The notes under the pieces were generated by a model. The model was not told the DNA's origin and did no database searches. It saw only the letters and a program-made list of their open reading frames with translations. From positions 1 through 26,000 of the forward strand of contig JBHHUB010000035.1 of NCBI GenBank assembly GCA_046753625.1: a DNA stretch of 26,000 nt. The letters are read 5' to 3'. The number at the start of each line of letters is the position of its first letter. Position 1 is the first letter of the stretch. Positions 1-7,815 of this stretch are shown piece by piece. This DNA is from JADFOB01 sp046753625. GTDB lineage: Bacteria > Planctomycetota > Phycisphaerae > UBA1845. The translations under genes were made by a program, and so were the position numbers.

Positions 1-301
1 TCCCGTTGATTTTGGTGAGCGTAATATGTGGCTGCTCGTCGGTCACGTGGGAGCACTCCTGCCGGGGTACCGCTTGAAATCGTTCTTGCGAATCCATAAA
101 GTCTAGTTGCGACCATTGCCGTGTCAACCGATGAGGCCGGCGACCGGTCGGCCGCACCGCACCGAGGGCGGGGGTTGGCCTGCCGCAAGCTGCGGGTTCC
201 GCTTGGGCGACCCCTGCAATCAGGCCCGCCCTGGCTGGGCTGCCAGCTTCAGCATCTGCCGACAGCAGAAGATCTGCCGACGAACGGGGAACGAGAACGA
301 A
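1..301. other. Left-edge region without a confident gene
   Basis: No complete gene is visible here. A plus-strand frame is open from the window edge to a TAG at 104-106 and would encode about 34 residues ending LRIHKV. It could be the last codons of a gene starting outside the window, but nothing in it is recognisable. The rest, 107-301, is the upstream region of the phospholipase C-like gene. Its frame stays open but reads as low-complexity Arg/Pro/Cys-rich sequence, so I treat it as non-coding. Confidence 0.4.
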
Positions 302-1228
302 ATGGATTTCGGCACCACGGACGCAAGGGATGTCGTAGCGGGCCGCAAGCGCTTTCCCTGGCTGGCCGCGGGTTGCATTCTCCTCCTGCTGCCGTCGAGT
401 GCGTGGGCCTGGGGGCCGGTTACGCACGTGGCTATCGGTGGATCCGTGTTGGATGCCGCATCCGTGCTTCCCGCCGCCGTCGCCGCCATCCTCTACCGCT
501 ATCGGGGTTCCTACCTCTACGGGTGTATCGCGGCCGACATCGTGTTTGCCAAGCGCCTTAGTAAGGTCAAGCAATTCTGCCACCACTGGTCCACGGCCTT
601 TGGGCTACTCGAGGTCGCTGATTCCGACCGGGATCGGGCTTTTGCCTACGGTTATCTGTCGCATCTTGCCGCGGACACGGTCGCGCACGGGAAATTCGTT
701 CCGCGGCAGGTGTTGATGAGCGGGACTTCGGTCAGCTTCGGCCACCTGTTTTGGGAGCTGCGCGCCGATGCGACACAGGCCGGCGCGCCGCAAGCGGAGT
801 TGAAGGAACTGATCGCGGCCGATCAGGACGATCATCACGCGGCGCTGGCTCGGCGCATTACGGACACCTTCCTCCCCTATGATTTCAACCGCATCGTGTT
901 CGACCGCATGAACGCGCTGGCAGCCCACGAAGCGTTCCGGCGGCGCGTGGACCGCTGGGGCCGCTCGCTCAAGGGGCGGCTTTCGGGCAAGCTCCTGCGG
1001 GCCTACAGCGAGGAATGTGTGGACCGGACCCTGGCAGTCCTGACGGAAGGTAGGCGGTGCGCATTGCTCCGCGAGGACCCCAACGGAACGTCCGCGCTGA
1101 TGCAACTGCGCGTGCAGCGGCGCGACTTGCGGCGCATGCGGCGGCGTGGTCTGTCCGTGGCGCGGCGCCTGAAGGAATCAACCAAAGCCCTGGCGCCGGC
1201 CGAACCCAGCTTCCCGCGACCGACGTAA
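302..1228 (+). CDS. Secreted zinc-dependent phospholipase C-like protein
   Basis: The 308-residue product resembles the zinc-dependent phospholipase C / S1-P1 nuclease superfamily (PF00882 type), whose members hydrolyse phosphodiester bonds using a three-zinc site. Residues 18-36 form a signal peptide ending SSAWA, so the mature protein would begin with Trp37. This matters because the N-terminal Trp is a zinc ligand in Bacillus cereus PLC. Candidate ligands follow in family order: H42, D79, H94, H121, D125, H129, H148 and E152 (HLAADTVAH, then HLFWE). The C-terminal 80 residues are Arg-rich and unlike PLC. The ATG at 302 is chosen because the signal peptide follows it and GGGGA lies about 11 bases upstream; the frame is open further upstream but has poor protein character. 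The gene converges on the radical SAM gene. The substrate is unknown and lipase activity is inferred. Confidence 0.75.
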   Translation: MDFGTTDARDVVAGRKRFPWLAAGCILLLLPSSAWAWGPVTHVAIGGSVLDAASVLPAAVAAILYRYRGSYLYGCIAADIVFAKRLSKVKQFCHHWSTAFGLLEVADSDRDRAFAYGYLSHLAADTVAHGKFVPRQVLMSGTSVSFGHLFWELRADATQAGAPQAELKELIAADQDDHHAALARRITDTFLPYDFNRIVFDRMNALAAHEAFRRRVDRWGRSLKGRLSGKLLRAYSEECVDRTLAVLTEGRRCALLREDPNGTSALMQLRVQRRDLRRMRRRGLSVARRLKESTKALAPAEPSFPRPT

Positions 1229-1320
1229 TCTCTTCTTGAAGTGCGAATTGAATCAAGCTGCGTCACGCCCGGTCCCAGAGGGTCGATCGCCCCGACGAAA
1301 CAGACGTGGACGGCGTCTGC

Positions 1321-1361
1321 GATACGGACGATTCCCGCGGCAGAAAAAACGCGGCCGTATC
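1321..1361 (-). terminator. Hairpin between converging genes, possible terminator
   Basis: GATACGG (1321-1327) pairs with CCGTATC (1355-1361), and directly inside it CCGCG (1335-1339) pairs with CGCGG (1350-1354). This gives a 12-bp stem with a 7-base one-sided bulge and a 10-base loop. It overlaps the stop codon of the radical SAM gene and lies 90 bases after the phospholipase-like gene. No U-tract follows on either strand, so its role in termination is a guess from position. Confidence 0.3.
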
Positions 1362-3051
1362 AGGTTTCGAGGACAGGCAAGGGGAGGTTGATAGGGACGA
1401 CGTCGTCGATCGGATCATCGCCTAGCCGGTCCAATGAACGCGTAAGGGGGCGTACCGCTGCCGGGTGTACGGCGTTGGCGCTACCGGGAACCGGGACCGC
1501 CGGTTGCGGTACCAGCGAGGCGATGTTCGCCATAGCCGGAGCGGCTGCCCGATCCAGTGATGGAGGCATGGTCGGCACGGCTTCTTCCGCAAACAGGTCG
1601 GCGAAGCGCGCCTTAAGTCTGCTCCACCAGGAACGCTGGTCTTTGATTTGGCCCAGGGCGGGGTTGGGCGTCATCAACACCCAATGGTAGAACCGCCGCG
1701 TCAGGAACTTGAAATGGCGCCAGGATCGCACCGCGAGCAGGATGCGGATCAGGATGCGCGGTCGCAGATGGAATCGGAGGAACGCAATGCGTTTGAGGTT
1801 CATCAGCTCTTTGCGGGTCATGCCCTTGGGGACGTACGCGGCCGACATGAAGAGGAAGTGGTCCCAATCGACTTTTTCGATTTCGCCGTCCGCAACGAGT
1901 CGCGCGTGGCTGGTCGTGCCGGGCAGCGGCAGGTAGGTAAAGTAATTGGCGCGGAGCAGATCCAGCTCAAGGGAGAGGTTGACGGTGTCGCGAATGGTTT
2001 CGCGCGTCTCGCCGGGAAACCCGACGATGAAGAACGCGGCTATGTCCAGATCGTGCCGACGGATGCGCGCTACGTTTTCCCTAATCTTGGCGACCGTTGT
2101 GGATTTCTTCATCGCCTTGAGGATGCGATCGTTGCCGCTTTCCACTGCGATTGAGACGACGTAGACGCCGGCGGCTTTCATGAGTTCGAGCAATTCATCA
2201 TCGAGCCAGTCCATGCGGATGCCGTTGGGCATGGCTAGCGAGATGCCGAGGTCCAGCGCGATGATCATGCGCATCACGGACTTGGCGTATTCGATATCCA
2301 TGGTGAAGTTGTCGTCGACGATGTGGAACTCGCGAATGCCGTATCGATGGTAGAGCACGAGGATGAGATCGCGAACGTAGTCGACGCTGTGGTGTCGCAG
2401 TTTCTTACCCGAGATAATCGGGGCGGAACAAAATGTGCAGGAGTAAGGGCAGCCGCGCGTCGTGATGATCGGCGAGATCGGGAACTGCTCATAGAACGCG
2501 CCGTGTTGTGATTCCGGGTACGTGTCCGGGCGGATCAGATCCAGCGCGGGAAAACCCAGGCCGTCGAGATCTTCCACGAGCATTTGTGGGTTCGTCTCAG
2601 TGCGCTCGCCGTCGCGCCAGACGAGACCGGGAACGTCCGCAAACGCCCGGCTCCGTTTTTCCAGGACACCAAGGAATACGGGGAACGCAAGCTCACCTTC
2701 GCCCCCAAAGCCGAAATCCAAGTCGGCTCCGAAATCGGTCATCGCATGGTACGCGTCCGACGACATGTGCGCGCCGCCTACGACCGTCGTGATCTCCGGG
2801 TTGATACCCTTGACGATGCGGAGGATTTCTTTCGTGTTGGGAATATCGAACGTGTAGCATTGGACGCCGACCACGTCGGGGCGGGTGGCCTCGACGATTT
2901 TCCCAAGCTGCTCGGGCGTGGTGCCGTCCCGAATGCAATCGAATATATCCACATCATGGTGCCGGCGGATTTGCTGCGCCAGATAGCCCAGGCCCAGCGA
3001 CGGCTGGATGTGGTCGCTGAGGTTGTTGGGTTTGACCAGAAGTACGCGCAC
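1360..3051 (-). CDS. B12-binding radical SAM protein
   Basis: The 563-residue protein has the class B radical SAM architecture. An N-terminal cobalamin-binding Rossmann domain begins VRVLLVKP and covers about residues 1-130. The radical SAM barrel carries the [4Fe-4S] motif CPYSCTFC (C201, C205 and C208 from the chosen start). Such enzymes cleave S-adenosylmethionine to start radical chemistry, often methylation or rearrangement of unactivated carbons. The substrate cannot be read here. Later motifs VESGNDRIL and GFPGETRETI are typical of the family. The last 80 residues are a Pro/Ala-rich, probably disordered tail. The GTG at 3049-3051 is preferred because GAGAGGG lies 6 bases upstream and the B12 domain starts at once; an ATG at 3084 adds 11 residues without a ribosome-binding site. 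metK, which makes its cofactor, diverges next door. Confidence 0.85.
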   Translation of the reverse strand: MRVLLVKPNNLSDHIQPSLGLGYLAQQIRRHHDVDIFDCIRDGTTPEQLGKIVEATRPDVVGVQCYTFDIPNTKEILRIVKGINPEITTVVGGAHMSSDAYHAMTDFGADLDFGFGGEGELAFPVFLGVLEKRSRAFADVPGLVWRDGERTETNPQMLVEDLDGLGFPALDLIRPDTYPESQHGAFYEQFPISPIITTRGCPYSCTFCSAPIISGKKLRHHSVDYVRDLILVLYHRYGIREFHIVDDNFTMDIEYAKSVMRMIIALDLGISLAMPNGIRMDWLDDELLELMKAAGVYVVSIAVESGNDRILKAMKKSTTVAKIRENVARIRRHDLDIAAFFIVGFPGETRETIRDTVNLSLELDLLRANYFTYLPLPGTTSHARLVADGEIEKVDWDHFLFMSAAYVPKGMTRKELMNLKRIAFLRFHLRPRILIRILLAVRSWRHFKFLTRRFYHWVLMTPNPALGQIKDQRSWWSRLKARFADLFAEEAVPTMPPSLDRAAAPAMANIASLVPQPAVPVPGSANAVHPAAVRPLTRSLDRLGDDPIDDVVPINLPLPVLET

Positions 3052-3247
3052 AGATTCCCTCTCTTTGGCGTTGCACCAGGGCAACGGTTACCGATGTTTC
3101 AACGGGATTATCGGAAGCGCAGGATCGCGACTGGACAAGATTTCCTCCGCGCAAGGTTGCGTCGAGCCAAGCGCCTTGAGACGCATCAGCGGCGGTTTTT
3201 CAGTTCTATCAGGATGGGAAGAGGCCGATAACCCAAGAAGCCGATGG

Positions 3248-3276
3248 TTGCGGTCAGGGCAAACGGCCCATAATAT
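3248..3276 (+). promoter_or_regulatory. Putative sigma-70 promoter of metK
   Basis: TTGCGG (3248-3253) and TAATAT (3271-3276) are separated by exactly 17 bases. Transcription would start near 3283 and leave a leader of about 100 bases before the metK start. The hexamers are imperfect matches, and the call rests on spacing and position. Confidence 0.45.
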
Positions 3277-3315
3277 AAGGGCCAAACGATGGTTTCCAGG
3301 CCGCGTCTTGTTCGA

Positions 3316-3342
3316 AGGCCTCTTGTCCGTAGGCCTCTTGTA
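3316..3342 (+). repeat. Direct repeat in the metK leader
   Basis: AGGCCTCTTGT occurs twice, at 3316-3326 and 3332-3342. Because AGGCCT is its own reverse complement, the two copies can pair with each other across a 9-base loop. A further AGGCC at 3298-3302 can compete for pairing. Alternative pairings of this kind are compatible with a regulatory leader, but this is only a structural observation. Confidence 0.4.
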
Positions 3343-3355
3343 CGAGCTAATAACA

Positions 3356-3379
3356 GCACACGTCACGTGTGCGGAGGAG
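3356..3379 (+). promoter_or_regulatory. Inverted repeat abutting the metK ribosome-binding site
   Basis: GCACACG (3356-3362) and CGTGTGC (3366-3372) form a perfect 7-bp inverted repeat around TCA. The Shine-Dalgarno sequence GGAGGAG (3373-3379) begins at the very next base, 7 bases before the GTG start. The repeat could be an mRNA hairpin affecting ribosome access or a protein-binding operator. Confidence 0.5.
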
Positions 3380-3386
3380 TTGACCG

Positions 3387-4628
3387 GTGACCCAGCAGGA
3401 ATTTGGGAACGCGAATCTGTTTACGTCCGAGTCGGTCTCCATGGGTCATCCGGATAAGGTGGCCGATCAGATTTCCGATGCAATCTTGGACAGCTTGCTT
3501 GAGCATGACCCGGCCGCGCGAGCGGCGGTGGAAACCATGGTGGCCACCGGGCTCGTCGTCGTCGCGGGCGAGGTGACCGTCCACAACCAGGAAGCCACCA
3601 ACGCGCTGGGCCGGGTCGAGGAAACGGTCCGCAATACGATCCGGCGGATCGGCTACGTCGACTCGGGCATCGGCTTTGATTATCGAAGCTGTGCCGTGCT
3701 TCGCGCGCTGCATCCGCAGTCGGTGGACATCTCTCAAGGCGTCACCGCGGGCGAGGGGCTTCACGCCGAGCAAGGCGCCGGCGATCAGGGGCTCATGTTC
3801 GGGTTCGCCTGCGATGAGACCAAGGCGCTGATGCCGCTTCCGATTCATCTCTCGCATCGGCTCGTCGAGCACCATGCCGAGCTGCGCGAAAGCGGGGCGA
3901 TCGGGTGGCTTCGCCCGGATGCCAAGTCGCAGGTGACGGTGGCGTATGAAGACGGTCGCCCGACGCGAATCGAAACCGTAGTGCTTTCCACGCAGCACAC
4001 CGAAGAAGCCATCGACCCGAAGACGGGAAACATGTCGGAGGCCGCAAAGAACACGATCCGCGATGAGATCATCAAACCGGTGATCCAGCGCGAGAACCCG
4101 AAGATGTGGAACGACAGCATCACGCTGCACATCAACCCGACCGGCCGATTCGTGATCGGCGGGCCGCATGGCGACTCCGGCCTGACCGGTCGCAAGATCA
4201 TCGTGGACACCTACGGCGGCCGCGGTCGGCACGGCGGCGGCGCCTTTTCCGGTAAGGATCCCAGCAAGGTCGACCGATCGGCGGCCTACATGGGCCGGCA
4301 CATCGCGAAGAATATCGTAGCGGCGGGGCTCGCGGGACAATGCGAGGTCCAACTCGCTTATGCCATCGGCGTGGCTGATCCCGTAAGCGTGTGCGTAGAT
4401 ACGTTCGGCAGCAGCGAGCTCGATGGGGCGCATCTGGGCCGGATCATTCGTGACGTGTTCCCCCTCAAGCCGGCCGAGATTCTCGATTACCTCGAGCTGC
4501 GTCGCCCGATCTACTTCGAGACCGCCCGCCACGGCCACTTCGGCCGCGAAGGGGACGCCTTCACCTGGGAGAAGGTCAACAAGGTCGACGCGCTCAAGAA
4601 GGCGGCAAAGGTGCTCCAGACGGTGTAG
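3387..4628 (+). CDS. metK: S-adenosylmethionine synthetase
   Basis: MetK makes S-adenosylmethionine from methionine and ATP in the cytoplasm, releasing phosphate and pyrophosphate. The 413-residue protein is slightly longer than the roughly 384 residues of E. coli MetK. It shows the family signatures in order: GHPDK at 20-24 (ATP site), GAGDQG at 130-135, and the glycine-rich GGGAFSGKD at 283-291 that binds phosphate. The start is GTG, supported by GGAGGAG 7 bases upstream. It has its own predicted promoter and leader. It is transcribed divergently from a radical SAM enzyme that would consume its product and convergently with purC. No ahcY or other methionine-cycle gene is in the window. Confidence 0.97.
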   Translation: MTQQEFGNANLFTSESVSMGHPDKVADQISDAILDSLLEHDPAARAAVETMVATGLVVVAGEVTVHNQEATNALGRVEETVRNTIRRIGYVDSGIGFDYRSCAVLRALHPQSVDISQGVTAGEGLHAEQGAGDQGLMFGFACDETKALMPLPIHLSHRLVEHHAELRESGAIGWLRPDAKSQVTVAYEDGRPTRIETVVLSTQHTEEAIDPKTGNMSEAAKNTIRDEIIKPVIQRENPKMWNDSITLHINPTGRFVIGGPHGDSGLTGRKIIVDTYGGRGRHGGGAFSGKDPSKVDRSAAYMGRHIAKNIVAAGLAGQCEVQLAYAIGVADPVSVCVDTFGSSELDGAHLGRIIRDVFPLKPAEILDYLELRRPIYFETARHGHFGREGDAFTWEKVNKVDALKKAAKVLQTV

Positions 4629-4630
4629 CG

Positions 4631-4708
4631 CAGCCGCCCTCGGCTGCGTTGCCCCCGCTGACAGCCGCCCTCGGCTGCGTTGCCCCCGCTGACAGCCGCC
4701 CCCGGCTG
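4631..4708 (+). repeat. Three tandem hairpin units between metK and purC
   Basis: A 31-base unit starting CAGCCGCCCTCGGCTG occurs at 4631-4661 and again, apparently identical, at 4662-4692. A third partial unit follows at 4693-4708, with CCCC instead of CCCT in the loop. Each unit contains a 6-bp stem (CAGCCG/CGGCTG) with a 4-base loop. The array begins 2 bases after the metK stop codon and ends 36 bases before the purC stop, between converging genes. It may block read-through or stabilise mRNA 3' ends. No U-tract is present. Confidence 0.7.
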
Positions 4709-4744
4709 CGCTGCGTGGTCCGGACACGTCGGAGGGCCGCTGTG

Positions 4745-5644
4745 CTACTTGGTCAACCGCTCCACTACGTCCTTGTATTTCGCGGCCGTGTTCTTCACGA
4801 TCTCGGCGGGCAGCTCCGGCCCGGGGGGGGTCTTATCCCAGGTTCCGGCCTTAACCAGCGTGGTCAGGTAGTTGCGCACGTACTGCTTGTCGAAGCTGTT
4901 CTGATCACGGCCCGGCTCGTACTGGTCTGCGGGCCAGAATCGCGACGAATCGGGCGTGAGCACCTCGTCGATCAACAGGTAGCGCCCATCCCGCTCGCCC
5001 CACTCGAACTTGGTGTCGGCGATGATGATCCCGCGGGACAGGGCGTATTCGGCGGCCTTGACGTAGATTTCGATGCTTCGGTCTCGAAGCTCCGTCATAC
5101 ATGCCTTCCCCACCAAGTCGCATGCCTGCTCGAAGGAGATGTTTTCATCGTGGCCCACGTCGGCCTTGGTGGCCGGTGTGAAGATCGGCTCGGGGAACTT
5201 GGCGCATTCGGTTAGCCCCTCGGGCAACCCGATCCCGCACACAGAGCCGGTGCGTTGGTAGTCCTTCCAGCCGGAGCCGGTGATGTAGCCCCGCACGACG
5301 AATTCGATCGGAACGACCTTGGTCTTTCGGCAGCGCATGGTCCGCTTGGTCAACTGGGGCAGGGCTTGCTCGAGCCCGTCCGGCGCCGCCTGGTCGATGA
5401 CCTCGATGAGGTGATGCTCCACGGATTCGGCGAAGAAGTCGAACCAGAACTTGGAAATCCGCGTCAGCAAGGCCCCTTTTCCGGGAATGGCCGTCGGCAG
5501 GACGACGTCGTACGCGCTGATCCGGTCGGTGGCGACCAGCAGGATTTCGTCACCGAGATCGTAGATGTCGCGGACCTTCCCCCTTCGGACGGGGTGGGTG
5601 CTAATGCTGGTTTTCGTGAGAACGGCATGGATATCCGCAGGCAT
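4745..5644 (-). CDS. purC: SAICAR synthase
   Basis: PurC joins CAIR and aspartate using ATP to form SAICAR, a step of de novo purine synthesis in the cytoplasm. The 299-residue protein is of the longer type; E. coli PurC has 237 residues. Recognisable motifs are RRGKVRDIYDLGD (20-32), DRISAYDVVLPTAIPGKG (40-57), EFVVRGYITGSGWKDY (114-129), DEVLTPDSSRFWP (226-238) and SFDKQYVRNYL (250-260). The ATG at 5642-5644 is chosen because GGGAGGT lies 5 bases upstream and the family N-terminus follows; the frame is open 36 codons further but without family character. No other purine gene is adjacent, so it is probably transcribed alone. Confidence 0.95.
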   Translation of the reverse strand: MPADIHAVLTKTSISTHPVRRGKVRDIYDLGDEILLVATDRISAYDVVLPTAIPGKGALLTRISKFWFDFFAESVEHHLIEVIDQAAPDGLEQALPQLTKRTMRCRKTKVVPIEFVVRGYITGSGWKDYQRTGSVCGIGLPEGLTECAKFPEPIFTPATKADVGHDENISFEQACDLVGKACMTELRDRSIEIYVKAAEYALSRGIIIADTKFEWGERDGRYLLIDEVLTPDSSRFWPADQYEPGRDQNSFDKQYVRNYLTTLVKAGTWDKTPPGPELPAEIVKNTAAKYKDVVERLTK

Positions 5645-5767
5645 CGGAGACCTCCCGAAAAAGACGTTTCCTATCGGCCCGGCAGGGCACCTGTTGCCCC
5701 AGGCGCTGGCCGGGTAGGGCATCCAAAAAGTCGCGCACGTGTCTCGACGCATCCGCGATTGAGGCCC

Positions 5768-5795
5768 ATAATAACAGATTCTGCCCTTGAGTCAT
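5768..5795 (-). promoter_or_regulatory. Putative purC promoter
   Basis: Read on the minus strand, ATGACT (5790-5795) and TATTAT (5768-5773) are separated by 16 bases. They match the sigma-70 hexamers at 4 and 5 of 6 positions. The leader to the purC start would be about 115 bases. Confidence 0.45.
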
Positions 5796-5859
5796 CCGAC
5801 GCGCGTTTGCCAAAACGGCTTGCCGAGGCGATAAAGGGACCGGGCCGGCTGGGTCTTAA

Positions 5860-5882
5860 GCCGGGTTGCTTCGGCAACCGGC
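5860..5882. promoter_or_regulatory. UUCG-loop hairpin upstream of the GH10-like gene
   Basis: GGTTGC (5864-5869) pairs with GCAACC (5874-5879) around the stable tetraloop TTCG, and flanking bases can extend the stem with one bulged G. It lies 38 bases before the start of the GH10-like gene, in the divergent purC/GH10 region. No U-tract follows, so a leader hairpin seems likelier than a terminator. Confidence 0.4.
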
Positions 5883-5919
5883 AATCATAGGTTGGTACGT
5901 TTCTTTCTGAAGGCCTACC

Positions 5920-7422
5920 ATGCTTTCCTTCGCCGTACACGACAGTGGCAACCTCGCCCCACGGACCGACTTGTCCGGTGCCTACCTGACCGGGAGCGAC
6001 GATGTGCCGCTGCGCGCTGAGATCACGTTCAAAGATGGCCTGATCCAGTGCAAAAAGCGCAGTGCCGGTCCGGCCGGGCTCGTGCTGCTCTGGCCGGTCG
6101 AAGGCGTGGGCGAGGTCATGGTTCAGACCGTGCGTCTCTGCGAGCGCGACAGGCCGTACATCCTCGAGGTGGAATTGGCCCGCGGTCGATTGATGCGGAT
6201 TTGCCAGAAGATCGAGGATTGGGGGCTGATCAACTACGAAGGAACCGAGGCGCTCAACGCGCAAGTGGCCCGGGCGCGCGATCTGCTCGTCAAGGCGCTC
6301 CAGGCGGATACCGCGGCCGAGGCCTCATCGGTGGGCGATCAAGCCCTCGCGCTGGCGGTGCAAGCGGCCGAGGCGCTGAGCCAATTTCACGCCTCGGTGT
6401 TCCTGGAGCGGCGCAGGCAGGCGGCCGGGTTCGCCAAGCGCGTCTTGGGGTGTAGCGTTGATCTGGATCAGTCCGTGGATTTGGTGCACAAGCGGTTGTC
6501 CGAGGCCGTGGATTTCGTCACCGTGCCCATCATTTGGCGCGACATCGAGCCGAGCGAGCAGACCTTCAACTGGAAGCCGCTCGATACGTGGGTAGAGGCG
6601 CTGACGAAGCTGCACATTCCGATCAAGGCTTCGGCCTTGCTCTCTTTTCACGAGCGCAACATTCCGGATTGGCTCTATATTTGGGAGCACGATTTCGACA
6701 CCATACGCGATCTTGCGTTCGAGCATGCCCGCCGGGTGATCAATCGCTACGGTCGCTACATTCAGGTGTGGGACGTGATCAGCGGGATCCATGCCACGAA
6801 TTGCTTCACGTTTGGCTTCGAACAGTTGATGGAGCTGACACGGATGGCGGCGGCGCTGACCAAGCAGGCGGCCCCGCGCAGCTTGGCCATTGTCAACATC
6901 ATTGCGCCGTGGGGGGAATACTACGCGCGCAATCAGCGGACCATTCCGCCGCTGCTCTATGCGGAAATGGCCGTGCAAAGCGGCGTGAATTTTGATGCGC
7001 TCGGGCTTCAGTTTTGCTTCGGTGCCCCGGCCGACGGCACGCACGTCCGCGATATGTTTCAGGTTTCGTCGCTGATTGACGCATTCGCCAAACCAGGCAA
7101 ACCGTTGCACATCACCGGCGTGCAGGTGCCCTCCCACACCGACGCGGCGGCCGATAGACAAGGGTCCGCCCGGCCATCCGACGGCGGTCGCTGGCACGGC
7201 GCCTGGAGCGAAGAAGTTCAGGCACAATGGCTGGACCGCTTTCTGGAGGTTGCGCTGAGCAAGCCGTTTGTCGAAACGGTCTCGTGGAACGGATTGACCG
7301 ACCACCAGGACCATCCCGTACCCTACGGAGGATTGCTCAACTCGGGCCTCGCTCCGAAGCAGGCGTACCTACGCCTTCAGGCGTTTCGGTCGCACTTGCG
7401 ATCAGGCGATAAGACGGGGTAA
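5920..7422 (+). CDS. GH10-fold protein lacking catalytic glutamates
   Basis: The C-terminal 330 of 500 residues follow the glycoside hydrolase family 10 (endo-xylanase) pattern. PIIWRDIEPSEQTFNW (203-218) matches the strand-3 region, SFHERNIPDWL (242-252) matches the family's WHSQTPDWL with H244 kept, and WNGLTD (456-461) matches WGxxD. The two catalytic glutamates are absent. Where active enzymes read WDVVNE, this protein has WDVISG (284-289). Where they read ITELD, it has ITGVQV (398-403). Residues 1-170 form a separate N-terminal domain with an Ala-rich helical stretch at 110-165. No signal peptide is seen, so it may be cytoplasmic. The start has GAAGG 7 bases upstream. It may bind sugars, act by other chemistry or be structural. 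The next gene follows 9 bases later. Confidence 0.75.
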   Translation: MLSFAVHDSGNLAPRTDLSGAYLTGSDDVPLRAEITFKDGLIQCKKRSAGPAGLVLLWPVEGVGEVMVQTVRLCERDRPYILEVELARGRLMRICQKIEDWGLINYEGTEALNAQVARARDLLVKALQADTAAEASSVGDQALALAVQAAEALSQFHASVFLERRRQAAGFAKRVLGCSVDLDQSVDLVHKRLSEAVDFVTVPIIWRDIEPSEQTFNWKPLDTWVEALTKLHIPIKASALLSFHERNIPDWLYIWEHDFDTIRDLAFEHARRVINRYGRYIQVWDVISGIHATNCFTFGFEQLMELTRMAAALTKQAAPRSLAIVNIIAPWGEYYARNQRTIPPLLYAEMAVQSGVNFDALGLQFCFGAPADGTHVRDMFQVSSLIDAFAKPGKPLHITGVQVPSHTDAAADRQGSARPSDGGRWHGAWSEEVQAQWLDRFLEVALSKPFVETVSWNGLTDHQDHPVPYGGLLNSGLAPKQAYLRLQAFRSHLRSGDKTG

Positions 7423-7431
7423 CGCTTCTCG

Positions 7432-7815
7432 ATGCCGACGACCCGTGCCACAGGATCAAGCCGGGTATCTGGAATGCACGCGAACCCCGATTCGATGGGG
7501 GCGCTGGTCGCCGTTACGGGCGTCTGTTTTTTCATCTGTTTTTTTCGCCTCGGCTGGCCCGCCGCCCCAACGGCGCTGCCCGGGGCGCTTCAGGATCGAA
7601 TCGATCCCAATCGGGTCGGCTGGGCCGATCTTGCCCTGCTTCCCGGAATCGGAGAGGTCAAAGCGACCGCGATCGTGGCATTTCGCGAGCGGCAGCGGCA
7701 GTCCCAAGGCCACGGCGCGATTCGGGCCTTTACCACACCCGCCGATCTGCGGGTCGTGCGCGGCATCGGACCCAAGACCGTGCAGCGCATCGCGCCCTAT
7801 CTACGATTCGAATGA
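7432..7815 (+). CDS. ComEA-like helix-hairpin-helix membrane protein
   Basis: The 127-residue protein has one membrane segment at about 22-39, then a ComEA-type double helix-hairpin-helix. IDPNRVGWADLALLPGIG (57-74) carries the first hairpin and GIGPKTVQRIAPYL (111-124) the second. In competence systems ComEA binds DNA outside the membrane during uptake, but short proteins of this type also occur without competence genes. No comEC or pilus genes are nearby, so a transformation role is not shown. It starts 9 bases after the GH10-like gene and could be co-transcribed with it. ATGs at 7474 and 7495 are alternative starts. Its last 19 bases overlap the converging sigma-like gene. Confidence 0.75.
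   Translation: MPTTRATGSSRVSGMHANPDSMGALVAVTGVCFFICFFRLGWPAAPTALPGALQDRIDPNRVGWADLALLPGIGEVKATAIVAFRERQRQSQGHGAIRAFTTPADLRVVRGIGPKTVQRIAPYLRFE

Larger units (their letters stand above)
3052..3386. other. Divergent intergenic region with the metK leader
   Basis: This 335-base region separates the divergent radical SAM gene and metK. It holds the metK promoter (3248-3276), repeated AGGCCT motifs (3316-3342) and a hairpin beside the metK ribosome-binding site (3356-3379), each listed separately. I saw no gene and no recognisable SAM or SAH riboswitch consensus. No promoter for the radical SAM gene stood out. Confidence 0.6.

Noticed and set aside
3277..3386. SAM or SAH riboswitch upstream of metK
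   Set aside because: I could not match the conserved cores of the SAM or SAH classes that I know; only simple repeats and one hairpin are visible.
3363..4727. 454-codon open frame opposite metK
   Set aside because: metK on the other strand is certain and the antisense product has no domain; it is a by-product of GC-rich codon usage.
5920..7422. Active endo-1,4-beta-xylanase
   Set aside because: Fold motifs fit GH10, but both catalytic Glu positions are changed, so an active-xylanase call is not supported.
7432..7815. Part of a DNA-uptake (competence) locus
   Set aside because: Only a ComEA-like protein is present; no comEC, comF or pilus genes lie in the window.
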